Positions 1 through 8,008 of a stretch of DNA of 52,919 nucleotides are shown here, piece by piece. Source of the DNA: Methylobacterium amylolyticum (GTDB lineage: Bacteria; Pseudomonadota; Alphaproteobacteria; Rhizobiales; Beijerinckiaceae); assembly GCF_030700245.1 (NCBI RefSeq), contig NZ_JAUYZI010000042.1, positions 1 through 52,919 of the forward strand, written 5' to 3'. The notes under the pieces are model-generated. The model saw nothing but the letters and a program-made list of their open reading frames with translations. It searched no databases and was not told the DNA's origin. Position 1 is the first letter of the stretch. Every line of letters begins with the position of its first letter. Made by a program: the position numbers and the translations under genes.

Positions 1-881
1 GAGGGGCTGGCGGGTCTGCGCGACCGCCAGGCACCGGGCCGCTCCGCCAAGCTGACGCCCGAGCAGAAGCAGCAACTGGCGGCCCTGGTCGAGGCGGGGC
101 CGGACGTCGACAAGGATGGCGTCGTGCGCTGGCGCCGGGTCGACCTGCAGGCGCGGATCAAGGAGTTGTTCGGGGTCGAGATGCACGAGCGCACGGTCGG
201 CAAGCACCTGGCGGCACTGGGCTTCGTGCGGCTGTCGGTGCGCCCGCAGCATCCCAAGGCCACCGACGAGACCCAGCAGGCTTTTAAAAAAACTTCGCCG
301 CGCGCGTGGCGGAGATCCTGCCCGAGCCCGCCCGCGACAAGCCGCTCGAGATCTGGTTCCAGGACGAGGCGCGCGTCGGCCAGCAGGGCACGCTGACGCG
401 GGTCTGGGCGCGCAAGGGCACGCGCCCGCGGGCGCCGCGCGACCAACGCTACAAGTGGACGTATGTGTTCGGGGCGGCCTGCCCAGCGCGCGGCACCAGC
501 GCGGCCCTGGTGCTGCCGACGGTCAACACCACGATGATGTCGCTGCATCTGGCTGAGATCAGCAAGCAGGTCGCGCCCGGCGCGCACGCGATCCTGGTTC
601 TGGACGGTGCCGGCTATCACGGCACCGCCAAGACGCGCCGACCGCGTGGCCTGGTGGTCCCGGACACCATCACGTTGCTCCACCTGCCGGCCTCATCGCC
701 CGAGCTGAACCCGATGGAGCTGGTCTGGCAGTACCTGCGCCAGAACAAGCTCGCCAACCGGGTCTTCCGCGACTACCGACAGATCGTCGACGCCTGCTGC
801 GACGCTTGGAACTTCTTCGCCAACGACCCAGACCTCGTTACATCCATGACCTCGCGTGACTGGGCACAGGTCAACATCTAG
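1..881 (+). CDS. IS630-family transposase, partial, needs -1 frameshift
   Basis: This is the cut-and-paste transposase of the element. The first segment, in the frame of base 1, carries the helix-turn-helix DNA-binding part up to about base 294. The second segment, in the frame that is open from 306 to 881, carries the DDE catalytic domain: WFQDEARVGQQGT holds the first acid, LVLDGAGYHG the second, and SPELNPMELVWQYLR the last Glu. The two frames join at a run of seven A residues (286-292). Slipping back one base there gives the continuous peptide FKKNFAARVAEI, which fits the family. The 5' end of the gene is missing because the window starts inside it. A shift of this kind is known in IS630 elements and need not be a mutation. 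Confidence 0.8.
282..293 (+). other. Putative -1 slippery site in IS630 transposase
   Basis: Four T residues are followed by seven A residues and a C. The upstream frame reads ttt aaa aaa, and a backward slip of one base then reads aac ttc gcc, which restores the DDE-domain frame. Ribosomal frameshifting or transcriptional slippage on the A run would both produce the fused transposase. Confidence 0.6.
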
Positions 882-905
882 GGCCATTGGTATCAACGAT
901 CAGTA

Positions 906-2070
906 TTACACCGACGAGCCGCCGGCCGACGTGGTCGAGCGTCTCGCCGCCCTGGAGACCGAGATCGCCGGGTTCGAGGCGCGTGCCAGGATCTTCGACC
1001 CCGCCGGCATCGCGATTGCCGGTGCCTTCGTCTCCCTGGACTACGACGGCACGCCGATGGTCCGCCGCGGCTACGTCCGTCCGGAGGATGAGCCGGCCGA
1101 GGCGACCGAGGCGGATGGGGCCACGGCCGCGGCGGAGCCGGGAATGACGGCCGACGGCCCGGTTGCGCCTCCCGCGGGTGCCAGCGCCGCGCCGGCTCCG
1201 GGCGTGGCACGGGCGATCATCACCATCGGCGGCGGCTCGCCCGCGGCCAGCCCGGTGGCGGAGCCCGAGGAGGCCGACCGCCCGCTCTCCGAGCAGCACC
1301 GGACCGAGCTGACCAGCTACCGCACCATGGCCTTGCGCGAGGCGCTCGCCGACGATCCGGAGGCCGCCTTCATCGCGGTGCTGCACGCCATGGTGATCCG
1401 CGTCATCGACAACGCCTACCGCACCGGCACCTGCCTGGAGGTGTCGGCCACGTCGAGCCGCGTCTTCCACACCGTCCAGGGCCTCGACGCCTACCGGCCG
1501 GCGACCGCCCTCGACGCGCGGCGCGAGGCGTGGGCCCGGCGCCTGCCGGCCGATCACGGCGCGATCTGGGACTTCCTGATCGGTCTGCCACCGGAGGAGC
1601 GCACGGAGCTGTTCGCGCTGTGCGCGGGCCTGAGCGTCAACGCGATGCACGCCCCCTTCGACCGGCGTCCCGAGGCGCTGCCGCACGCCGACCGGCTTGC
1701 TCAGCTCGTCGGGCTCGACATGACCCGCGACTGGACGCCGACGGCGGCCAACTACTTCAGCCGCGTGACGAAGGGGAAGATCCTGGCCGCGGTGCGCGAG
1801 GGCGCGGGCGAGGACAAGGCCCGGCTCATCGACCACCTGAAGAAGGGGGACATGGCGCGCGAGGCCGAGCGCTTGATGGCCGGCAGCGGCTGGCTGCCCA
1901 AGCTGCTGCGCACCCCCGGCCTGAGCGCCGAGGCGACCAGCCCGGCGGAGATCGTTGGTTCCCCCGCGCTCGACGCGGCGGACGCAGCGGACCTGCCGGC
2001 CTTCCTCGACGGCGAGGACGGCCCGGCCGACGGCGATCCGGATCGGGGGTACGCCATCGCCGCCGAGTGA
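906..2070 (+). pseudogene. ParB-like partition protein, C-terminal fragment
   Basis: The frame is open from the IS630 element to the TGA at 2070 and encodes about 388 residues. They resemble the C-terminal part of the long ParB/RepB-type partition proteins of alphaproteobacterial plasmids. The N-terminal nuclease-like CTP-binding domain and the helix-turn-helix that should precede it are absent because the IS630 element occupies their place. Visible features are a charged linker rich in Ala, Glu and Pro (about 1080-1300) and a helical block with WDFLIGLPPEERTELFALCA and DMTRDWTPTAANYFSRVTKG. An open start exists at 856 inside the IS end, but it would give only the tail. I take this as a gene inactivated by insertion. 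A working copy may lie elsewhere on the replicon. Confidence 0.65.
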
Positions 2071-2260
2071 GGCGTGGCCCGGGGCGGGAGCGGGCCGTGC
2101 GCTCTTGCCCGTCCCGGCTCCGCTCGCTGCGCGCGTCCCGCATGACCGCGCCGGGGTCGGGGTCAACGGGCAAGCCGTTCCCGCTCGCCCGAGGGGCTCG
2201 CGTGACCCCGCCCCGCGTCCGCGGTCGCCCCGACGCATCAGCGAGCGGGGGGACAGGACG
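2071..2260. other. Intergenic spacer
   Basis: No gene is supported in these 190 bases. The sequence is very GC-rich with short inverted stretches, and a weak purine-rich stretch just before 2261 could serve as the ribosome binding site of the next gene. Confidence 0.4.
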
Positions 2261-2566
2261 ATGTGTCGAGTTCTGAACAAGCGTGACGGCACCCACGACG
2301 GGGCCATCTACATCGGCCGCGGCTCGAAATGGGGCAACCCGTTCGTGATCGGCAGGCACGGGGACCGCGCCGAGGTCATCGCCAAGTATGGGCGGTGGCT
2401 CGCCGACCAGCACCACCTGCTGCGGGCGCTGGACGAGTTGCGCGGGCGCGATCTCGTGTGCTGGTGCGCGCCGCTGGCCTGCCACGGCGCCCTGCTGATG
2501 ACCCTCGCGAGCGCCACCCGCGACGAGCGCGTCGCGTGGTGGCGCGGGGTGAAGGCGGCTGCCTGA
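2261..2566 (+). CDS. DUF4326 domain-containing protein
   Basis: This 101-residue protein starts at the ATG at 2261, where the family homology begins (MCRVLNKRDGTHDG). It shows the DUF4326 pattern: an N-terminal IYIGRGSKWGNPF block (residues about 17-29) and a C-terminal GRDLVCWCAPLACHG block (about 68-82) with two or three conserved Cys and a His. The family is small, cytoplasmic and common in phages and mobile elements. Its biochemical role is not established, and the Cys/His cluster suggests metal binding. It stands alone between the partition-gene remnant and the oppositely oriented metabolic cluster. Confidence 0.75.
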   Translation: MCRVLNKRDGTHDGAIYIGRGSKWGNPFVIGRHGDRAEVIAKYGRWLADQHHLLRALDELRGRDLVCWCAPLACHGALLMTLASATRDERVAWWRGVKAAA

Positions 2567-2789
2567 CCGCCGCCCGCCCGGCGCGGATCTTCGAGTCAAG
2601 ACTCGATCAACTTGGCCATGCGACAGGCTGCCTTCGACCCAAACTCGTCGTGTAAGGGCCATCGCGCGCTTCCCGAGAGTAGACATCGCGTCCACGTTGC
2701 TCCCGCAAAGAATGCGCCCAAATTGATTGTTCGATGCTGTCGATCGTCTGCTCTGAAGGGTTAGTTTGTCGGGGGGGTATTTTTAGGTA
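2567..2789. other. Convergent intergenic spacer
   Basis: The DUF4326 gene ends on the left and the tautomerase gene ends on the right, so this 223-base spacer separates two converging units. I see no clear hairpin terminator and no supported gene. Confidence 0.4.
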
Positions 2790-3224
2790 TCAAGAGGCTT
2801 GTATGAGCTTATCGCGCAAGCCGTTCGGCAACGACGCCAGCCATTGCTCCTCGTCACCCGGCTCCGGCAGCACGCTCCCGAATTCCAGTACGCCCTGGGC
2901 CGGGATGTCCGAGATGTACACCCACACGTCCTGGTCCGATATCCCGAGGATCTCGCTGGTCTCCCGCATGATGCGGCGGAGCATCTTCGCCTTCTGGTCA
3001 TTCGTTCTCCCGGAGCGAATGTCGGCGCGCACCCAAACATGGCCATGAGAGGCTGCTTCGCCGCCGATGAAGATCGAACCAGGCTCGACCTTGTAGAAAA
3101 TGACCTGCACGAAATACCGCGGTGCGGTCGCTTCCACGTGATGAATGGCCGTGACGCTCTCGACAAGCCTCGCGCGTTGCTGGAGCGTCAGTTCCTTGGC
3201 GGTCGAAAATGCATAGGTCGGCAT
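2790..3224 (-). CDS. Tautomerase-superfamily protein (cis-CaaD/MSAD-like)
   Basis: The 144-residue protein begins Met-Pro, so removal of Met would expose the N-terminal proline that is the catalytic base of the tautomerase superfamily. Length and layout fit the fused-subunit group (cis-3-chloroacrylic acid dehalogenase and malonate semialdehyde decarboxylase, about 130-150 residues) rather than the 62-residue 4-oxalocrotonate tautomerases. The sequence MPTYAFSTAKELTLQQRARLVESV starts a classic beta-alpha unit, and a second Trp-Val-Tyr strand (DVWVYISDIP) lies near residue 103. It is the last gene of the leftward cluster, 88 bases after the PanB-like gene, so it probably acts on an enol or keto-acid in the same pathway. 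The substrate cannot be read from sequence. Confidence 0.7.
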   Translation of the reverse strand: MPTYAFSTAKELTLQQRARLVESVTAIHHVEATAPRYFVQVIFYKVEPGSIFIGGEAASHGHVWVRADIRSGRTNDQKAKMLRRIMRETSEILGISDQDVWVYISDIPAQGVLEFGSVLPEPGDEEQWLASLPNGLRDKLIQAS

Positions 3225-3312
3225 AGAGGTCGCGTCCTTCCCAGCTCGGTTTCACGAACGCTTTCGCCGGCAGGGCTTCGGCAACCGACAGGATGTCGGC
3301 ATTACCTAGACC

Positions 3313-4212
3313 TCAAACATGCTTTCGCCGTTCGACCAGCGTCTGGAACTTTTCGTACTCGGCCTGATCGACGCGATAGGAGTGGTCGCCGTCAGGAAAG
3401 GCTACCGCCTTCACTTCCTCAACGTACTTGCGGATGCCGGTCACCGCGACCTCGGTGAGGTTCGCGTAGCGTTTCGTGAATTTCGGCTTGAAGTCCGTGA
3501 ATACCCCGAGCAGGTCGTAGCAGAGCAGGATCTGGCCGTCGCAGCCCGCACCGGCCCCAATGCCGATGGTGGGTATCGTGAGCTGCTCGGAGATCAGTTT
3601 TGCGATCGGCGCCGGTACGGCCTCAAACTCCAGCATGAAGCAGCCGGCGTCCTCGATGGCCAGCGCGTCCTCCAGGATCTTCATCGCGGCCTCTGCGGTG
3701 CGGCCCTGGATCTTGAAGCCGCCGAAGTTGGCGATGGTGTGCGGCGTCAGCCCGATGTGCGAGGCGGTCGGGATGCCGGCGTCGACCAGCGCCTTCAGGA
3801 TGTGGGCCTGGCTCCTGCCGCCCTGCGGCTTAACGGCATCGCACTGGCCTTCCTGCATGAAGCGCGTGGCATTCGCTAGAGCCCGGTCGACGGTGTTGTA
3901 GCTCTGGTAGGGCATGCAGCCGAGCACGAAGGTGTCCGGCGCACCGCGCCGAACCGCTGCCGCGTGCATGATCATCATGTCCATCGTCGCAGGTATGGTG
4001 CTGGCATGGCCATGGGCGACCATGGCGAGGCTGTCGCCGACGACGGCGACATCGACGCCCGCCATCTCAGCCCACCGGGCGGAGGTGTAGTCGGGCACGG
4101 ACATATAGACGAACTTCTCGCCGGTCTGCTTGGCGGCCCGGATGTCGAGGATCGTCCGCTTCCCCGCCTTCTTTGCGGACTCATTGGATGCCGTCGTCGC
4201 GGTCGCGCTCAT
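3313..4212 (-). CDS. PanB-like ketopantoate hydroxymethyltransferase homologue
   Basis: The 299-residue protein belongs to the PanB family of the PEP mutase/isocitrate lyase superfamily, a TIM-barrel group that makes or breaks C-C bonds next to keto-acids. The start at 4212 was chosen because AGGGG lies just upstream and the family N-terminus follows. Recognisable blocks are VVGDSLAMV (Asp60), SHIGLTPHTIANFGG (from 151) and FEAVPAPIA with the general base Glu197. Two expected magnesium ligands are changed. The usual DLPF motif is CMPY (Cys99), and the usual KLEGG motif is KPQGG (Gln130, Lys128 kept). True PanB activity is therefore doubtful. Because the gene lies in a regulated cargo operon rather than beside panC, a role in another aldol-type reaction is likely. 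I leave the symbol empty for that reason. Confidence 0.75.
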   Translation of the reverse strand: MSATATTASNESAKKAGKRTILDIRAAKQTGEKFVYMSVPDYTSARWAEMAGVDVAVVGDSLAMVAHGHASTIPATMDMMIMHAAAVRRGAPDTFVLGCMPYQSYNTVDRALANATRFMQEGQCDAVKPQGGRSQAHILKALVDAGIPTASHIGLTPHTIANFGGFKIQGRTAEAAMKILEDALAIEDAGCFMLEFEAVPAPIAKLISEQLTIPTIGIGAGAGCDGQILLCYDLLGVFTDFKPKFTKRYANLTEVAVTGIRKYVEEVKAVAFPDGDHSYRVDQAEYEKFQTLVERRKHV

Positions 4213-4277
4213 GTCCGCCCCTTGAATTTCTTCGCTGGTCGAGGCAGCCGATCCAGGCCGCCGAGCTCGCGGTGGGC

Positions 4278-4574
4278 CTATCGAAGGCTCTGCAGGACGC
4301 GGTCGATGTCGGCCGTCGTCATCTCCCATTCGTTTTGGAAGTTCGCCACGACGCTGCGCATGAACTGCGGCTGGAGGCGTTCCGCCTGGACGGTGTCGCC
4401 GAGGTGGTCGACCAGCATCGCGTAGGCGAGCTGCGAGGGTTCGGGACCCTCGTAGCTCCACTCGAAGCCGTTGCGCGAGTAGCGCTTGGCGTCCGTCCTT
4501 TCCGGCAGCGGTTCGCCGTCGACCGTGACCACGATCCCGTCGATGGTCCGGTCCCCTACGTAGAGCTTGCTCAC
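4278..4574 (-). CDS. DUF6166 family protein
   Basis: This 98-residue soluble protein starts at a GTG (4574) that overlaps the TGA stop of the upstream small membrane protein, which implies coupled translation. The sequence SKLYVGDRTIDGIVVTVDG followed by RNGFEWSYEGPEPSQLAYAM matches the DUF6166 pattern, where a short beta-rich start leads into the FEWGYxGSGPxQLA-like block. No catalytic function is known for the family. It sits 65 bases upstream of the PanB-like gene in the same operon. Confidence 0.65.
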   Translation of the reverse strand: MSKLYVGDRTIDGIVVTVDGEPLPERTDAKRYSRNGFEWSYEGPEPSQLAYAMLVDHLGDTVQAERLQPQFMRSVVANFQNEWEMTTADIDRVLQSLR

Positions 4575-4789
4575 GACCGTGCCCCCCTCACCTGATGGCG
4601 CGGGGTGCGGCCGTCGGAGCGGGAGCGCATCACCTCGGGGAAGATCCAGAGGCTGACGACCATGAACGGACCGAGGAACGCCACGGCCCAGCGCGGGCCT
4701 ACCTGACCGAGGTAGCCCATGTAGAACCACCCCACGAGCGCTGCCAGCGCGACGGCCACGGACAGGCCGAACTTGATGGGAAACGGCAT
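4571..4789 (-). CDS. Small two-helix membrane protein
   Basis: The 72-residue product has hydrophobic segments at about residues 8-26 and 34-50, then a basic tail rich in Arg. A GGGAGAAA ribosome binding site precedes the ATG at 4789. The stop overlaps the start of the DUF6166 gene, and the gene follows a larger membrane protein by 28 bases. I do not recognise the family. It may be a small subunit or partner of the neighbouring membrane protein. Confidence 0.6.
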   Translation of the reverse strand: MPFPIKFGLSVAVALAALVGWFYMGYLGQVGPRWAVAFLGPFMVVSLWIFPEVMRSRSDGRTPRHQVRGARS

Positions 4790-4817
4790 CGGATTTCTCC
4801 CGGATCGGTGGCTTTGC

Positions 4818-5207
4818 TTACAGCGTGAAGACGGAGCCGATCTGCTGGAGCAGACCGACCGAGCCGCCCAGCCCAGCCAGCACGATGGCGAGCCCGGCTA
4901 AGCCGTCGCGCCAACGCTGGGGCCAGACGTTGAACAGGCCCGGCGCGAACAGGATGGCCAGACCGCCCACGATGACGAGGCTCGTCCAGCGCAGGTTGGC
5001 GGCACCGTAGGCGAGGCCGCCGCCGACCAGCGCCAGCAGAAGCACGACGTTGGCGGTCAGCATCAGCAGGCCCAGGGGCCGCGCTTTCAAGTCGGGGCGG
5101 GTTTCGAGTGGGAACATGCCCGTGAGGACGTAGAAGCCTACGCTGGCGACGCCGGCGAAGAGGGCGAACCACCCGAGGGCGAGGACGTTCGGTTCGATCA
5201 TGTTCAT
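4818..5207 (-). CDS. Four-helix integral membrane protein, unknown
   Basis: The 129-residue protein has about four transmembrane segments (roughly residues 8-30, 45-67, 73-92 and 100-122) and almost no soluble part. A GGGAGG site lies just upstream of the ATG at 5207. It is placed between the fatty-acid-hydroxylase-type gene (63 bases upstream) and the 72-residue membrane protein. It may form a membrane complex with the hydroxylase or carry electrons or substrate, but no heme or metal motif is visible. Confidence 0.65.
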   Translation of the reverse strand: MNMIEPNVLALGWFALFAGVASVGFYVLTGMFPLETRPDLKARPLGLLMLTANVVLLLALVGGGLAYGAANLRWTSLVIVGGLAILFAPGLFNVWPQRWRDGLAGLAIVLAGLGGSVGLLQQIGSVFTL

Positions 5208-5270
5208 GGAAGACCTCCCAAGTTTTGGGGCGGCGCCTCGTCGGCGCCGCGCGTCGCGTGTGGCGAGGAC

Positions 5271-6047
5271 CTACTCAGCCGGCTGCACCGCGCCGGGCGT
5301 GCGCGAGGTCTTGCGCATGTCAGTCTTCACGTGGCGGGTGTCGTAGCCGTTGAAGAGCGTGCCGAGCAGGCCGCGGTTGAGATCCGACGTGCCGAACAGC
5401 CAGTCCATGATTGGGAAGGTGAGGTTCATGTTCCGCTCCATCATGATCGACTGGTCGTGATGCGCAGTGTGGTGGCGCCGGTTCGTATTGATGAACGGCA
5501 TGTTACGGACGAACCAGTTGTCCTCGACGTGGCAGCAGAAGTGCATGAACTCGTAGATCATGTAGATGCTGGTCGTCGTGGTGATGAACAGCCAGCCAAC
5601 GTTCGGCGTGAACACGTTGCCGAGCACGATGGCGCCCGGGATCGACATCAGCGTGAAGGTGGCCAGCGCGTAGGGCGGGAAGAACGTCACCCGGTAATCG
5701 CGATGGTCGGCGAAGCGCATCTCGTGGTCGGTGAAGAACTGGTGGTGCTGGAGCGTGTGCCGATTGTAGACCGCGCGACCGATCGGGTTGCTCTGCGGGC
5801 GATGCATCACGTAGCGGTGCAGCCACCACTCGAAGAAGTTGCAGAACAGGAACACGACCGGCACCGTGGCGAGTTCCGCCCAGCTCGGCGCGTGGATGTT
5901 CGAGATGTAGATGTATAGCGCTGTCAGGCCGATCGTGTAGATGATGGCGATGTGTAGGATGCCGTTGTACCAGCCAGCGACACGTTGCCGATAGTTGGCT
6001 CGATAATTACGCTGCCGCTCGCTCATCTTCGTGGCTGCGAGTTCCAT
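5271..6047 (-). CDS. Fatty acid hydroxylase/sterol desaturase superfamily protein
   Basis: The 258-residue membrane enzyme carries the di-iron histidine boxes of the superfamily: HRYVMH (77-82), HTLQHH (97-102) and RHHTAHH (191-197), with another His near 173. Hydrophobic stretches surround them at about 31-50, 60-75, 125-145 and 150-170. Members use O2 to hydroxylate or desaturate lipid-like substrates. The start at 6047 follows AAGGAGAG. Upstream in-frame ATG options reach 6254 but lack this site. It is the first gene of the leftward unit after a 372-base gap. The nature of the substrate is unknown. The PanB-like and tautomerase genes downstream hint at further keto-acid chemistry. Confidence 0.8.
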   Translation of the reverse strand: MELAATKMSERQRNYRANYRQRVAGWYNGILHIAIIYTIGLTALYIYISNIHAPSWAELATVPVVFLFCNFFEWWLHRYVMHRPQSNPIGRAVYNRHTLQHHQFFTDHEMRFADHRDYRVTFFPPYALATFTLMSIPGAIVLGNVFTPNVGWLFITTTTSIYMIYEFMHFCCHVEDNWFVRNMPFINTNRRHHTAHHDQSIMMERNMNLTFPIMDWLFGTSDLNRGLLGTLFNGYDTRHVKTDMRKTSRTPGAVQPAE

Positions 6048-6419
6048 GGCATCTCTCCTTTTTTCAATGACACTCGGGGCGGCCACCGTAGTCGCCTCTG
6101 TGACGATGGTCAGTGGGATGCGACCGGCAAAGCGATGTTCGATGGAATGGCGGCCCCGACGATGGGACCGGACTGGCTCGGCGACCGCATGATGGCTGCG
6201 GATCGAATGGGGGCCGTAAGCTTCCTGGCAGGACATCCGCCGCATCCCCGACACACGGAATGGCGTTGACGGTCCTCCGCGTGACGAGCCGTCTGGCGCA
6301 TGGCGCCCTCCCTGTTTGGGCCCCTACAAAATATCATTGATATATCAACTGTCAACATTATCGTGCCACGTTCGGTGATCCGGCGGGAGCGCGAGCGGCT
6401 TGCGTCCCGCCGGTTCCCG
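6048..6419. other. Intergenic region between MFS gene and hydroxylase operon
   Basis: These 372 bases hold no supported gene. They contain an AT-rich patch around 6328-6360, unusual for this DNA, centred on a perfect 12-base palindrome. The region may hold a promoter for the hydroxylase operon and the control site described separately. Confidence 0.5.
6337..6348. promoter_or_regulatory. Palindrome TTGATATATCAA, candidate GntR operator
   Basis: The 12-base sequence is a perfect palindrome in an AT-rich island. The core GATATATC occurs again at 7909-7916, in the divergent promoter region of the MFS and GntR genes. A shared short palindrome at both control regions of one cluster is what a GntR-family dimer would need. 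The link is inferred from position only. Confidence 0.4.
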
Positions 6420-7844
6420 TCAGTGCGAGATCGCTTCGAGTGACTTCCCCTTGGTCTCGATGCCGAGAAAGGCCACGCTCGCCGCCGCGATCACGAAGGA
6501 TCCGGCTCCCAGTGCGAAGACGCCGCCATGACCGAGCGTCGGCAGGATGATACCGATGGCGTAGGGGCCGATGAGCGAGCCGACCCGTCCGACCGCCGAG
6601 GCGCATCCGGCCCCCGTCGCTCGGGCGCGCGTCGGGTACAGTTCCGGCGTGTAGGCGTAGAGCACCGACCACATCCCGAACAGGAAGAACTGCATCATCA
6701 GCCCGAACGCGATCAGCCACGCGAACGACGGGGAGTGGCCGTAGAGGTAGGCGGCCACCGCACTGCCGAGCAGCATCAGCACGGCCGTCGGCTTGCGGCC
6801 CCAGCGCTCGACGAGGATCGCCGAGGTGATGAAGCCCGGCACGCCCGCGAGCGAGATCAAAATCGTGTAGACGACCGACTTGGTGACGCTGTGGCCGGCC
6901 TCCTGAAGGAGCGCGCCGAGCCACGTGGTCAGGCCGTAGAAGCCGAGCAGCGCGAAGAACCAAGTCAGCCAGATCATCACGGTCCGGCTTGCATAGCCCG
7001 GGCTCCAGAGTTCGAGGAAGGAGAAGCGACGCTCGCCCTGGACATGCTCGGTTAGAACATTTGGCTCGGAAAGCTGGCGGCCGTCGAGACGCGCTGCCAC
7101 CTTTGCCTCGATGGACGACATCACGCGGTCCGCTTCTTCGTGCCGCCCGCGGTCGGCCAGCCAACGCGGCGACTCGGGCACGAAGAATCGGATCGCGAAC
7201 AGGAAAAGGGCCGGCACGGCCTGCGCGAGGAAGACCGCGCGCCAGTCGAAGTAGCTGAGCAGCACGTAGCTGAGGCAGCCTGCCGCGATGAAGCCCAACG
7301 GCCAGAAGCCCTCCATGATCGCGAGGTAGCGTCCGCGGTTGGCGGTCGGCAGGAACTCGGAGACGATGGCGAGCGCCACCGGGAACTCCATGCCCATGCC
7401 GAAGCCGAGCAGCAGGCGGGCGTAGCCGAGCATGGTCGCGTCCGGCGCGTAGGCGCACCACACGCTGCCCAGGCCCCAGAACACCATGCTGATCTGGAAG
7501 ACGACCTTTCGGCCGAAGCGGTCGGCGAGCATCCCGGACATCGCCGCGCCGGCGAACATACCGATGAAGCTCATGCTCGACAGGAGACCGGCCTGGGCGG
7601 TCGAGAGCCCGAACTCCGTCTTGATCGAGCCGAGGAGGAACGTGAGCGAGCCGAGGTCGATCGAGTCGAAGAACCAAGCCGTCGCGATGATGAGGAAGAT
7701 ATTGCGCTGAAATGCGGTCATCGGCAGCCGCTCCAGCCGCGCCGCTATCACCGCGCTCGACCCGGCCGCGACGCGGCTCGGGAGCTCGGTCGTGGCCCGT
7801 TCCGGCAGCGCGTCGCCGGCGGGTATCGCAATCTGCCCTACCAT
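6420..7844 (-). CDS. Major facilitator superfamily transporter
   Basis: The 474-residue protein has twelve predicted membrane helices and the MFS loop 2-3 signature GMLADRFGRK (about residues 107-116), with the equivalent WGRK motif in the second half. PESPRW and the final ETKGKSLEAI resemble the sugar porter/aromatic acid:H+ symporter groups, so an organic acid is the most likely cargo. An extended N-terminal tail of about 40 residues is cytoplasmic. The ATG at 7844 follows GGGAGG. The gene is divergent from the GntR regulator, which suggests that uptake of the inducer or substrate is under its control. Confidence 0.85.
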   Translation of the reverse strand: MVGQIAIPAGDALPERATTELPSRVAAGSSAVIAARLERLPMTAFQRNIFLIIATAWFFDSIDLGSLTFLLGSIKTEFGLSTAQAGLLSSMSFIGMFAGAAMSGMLADRFGRKVVFQISMVFWGLGSVWCAYAPDATMLGYARLLLGFGMGMEFPVALAIVSEFLPTANRGRYLAIMEGFWPLGFIAAGCLSYVLLSYFDWRAVFLAQAVPALFLFAIRFFVPESPRWLADRGRHEEADRVMSSIEAKVAARLDGRQLSEPNVLTEHVQGERRFSFLELWSPGYASRTVMIWLTWFFALLGFYGLTTWLGALLQEAGHSVTKSVVYTILISLAGVPGFITSAILVERWGRKPTAVLMLLGSAVAAYLYGHSPSFAWLIAFGLMMQFFLFGMWSVLYAYTPELYPTRARATGAGCASAVGRVGSLIGPYAIGIILPTLGHGGVFALGAGSFVIAAASVAFLGIETKGKSLEAISH

Positions 7845-7908
7845 TTGTTGCCTCCCTGCGTCTTAGTATGCGCAGAGTGCTATTGCAGGATATTGCTCAT
7901 AGGCGCAA

Positions 7909-7916
7909 GATATATC
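7909..7916. promoter_or_regulatory. GATATATC half of shared motif in divergent promoter
   Basis: The eight-base palindrome lies 64 bases upstream of the MFS start and 92 bases upstream of the preferred GntR start. It repeats the core of the 6337-6348 palindrome. It is placed to control both divergent genes. Only the core matches, so the call is tentative. Confidence 0.35.
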
Positions 7917-8008
7917 AGAGGTATGCCCCTTGCGCAGGCGAGCACGTGGCACCATGCACGGCCGACGGCGGCGTGATGTGCGGATCAGGCGGGGCTGGGG
8001 TGTCGTCC

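Larger units (their letters stand above)
1..905 (+). mobile_element. IS630-family insertion sequence, 3' part
   Basis: The window opens inside an IS630-type element. Its transposase reading frame runs from base 1 to the TAG at 879-881, and flanking partition-gene sequence begins shortly after. The right end lies near 903-905, where a TA is present as expected for IS630 target sites. The left end is outside the window, so the inverted repeats and the target duplication cannot be compared. Confidence 0.75.

Noticed and set aside
871..2307. A 478-residue open frame on the minus strand.
   Set aside because: It mirrors the ParB-like frame in high-GC DNA and has a random Arg/Gly/Ala composition without any domain.
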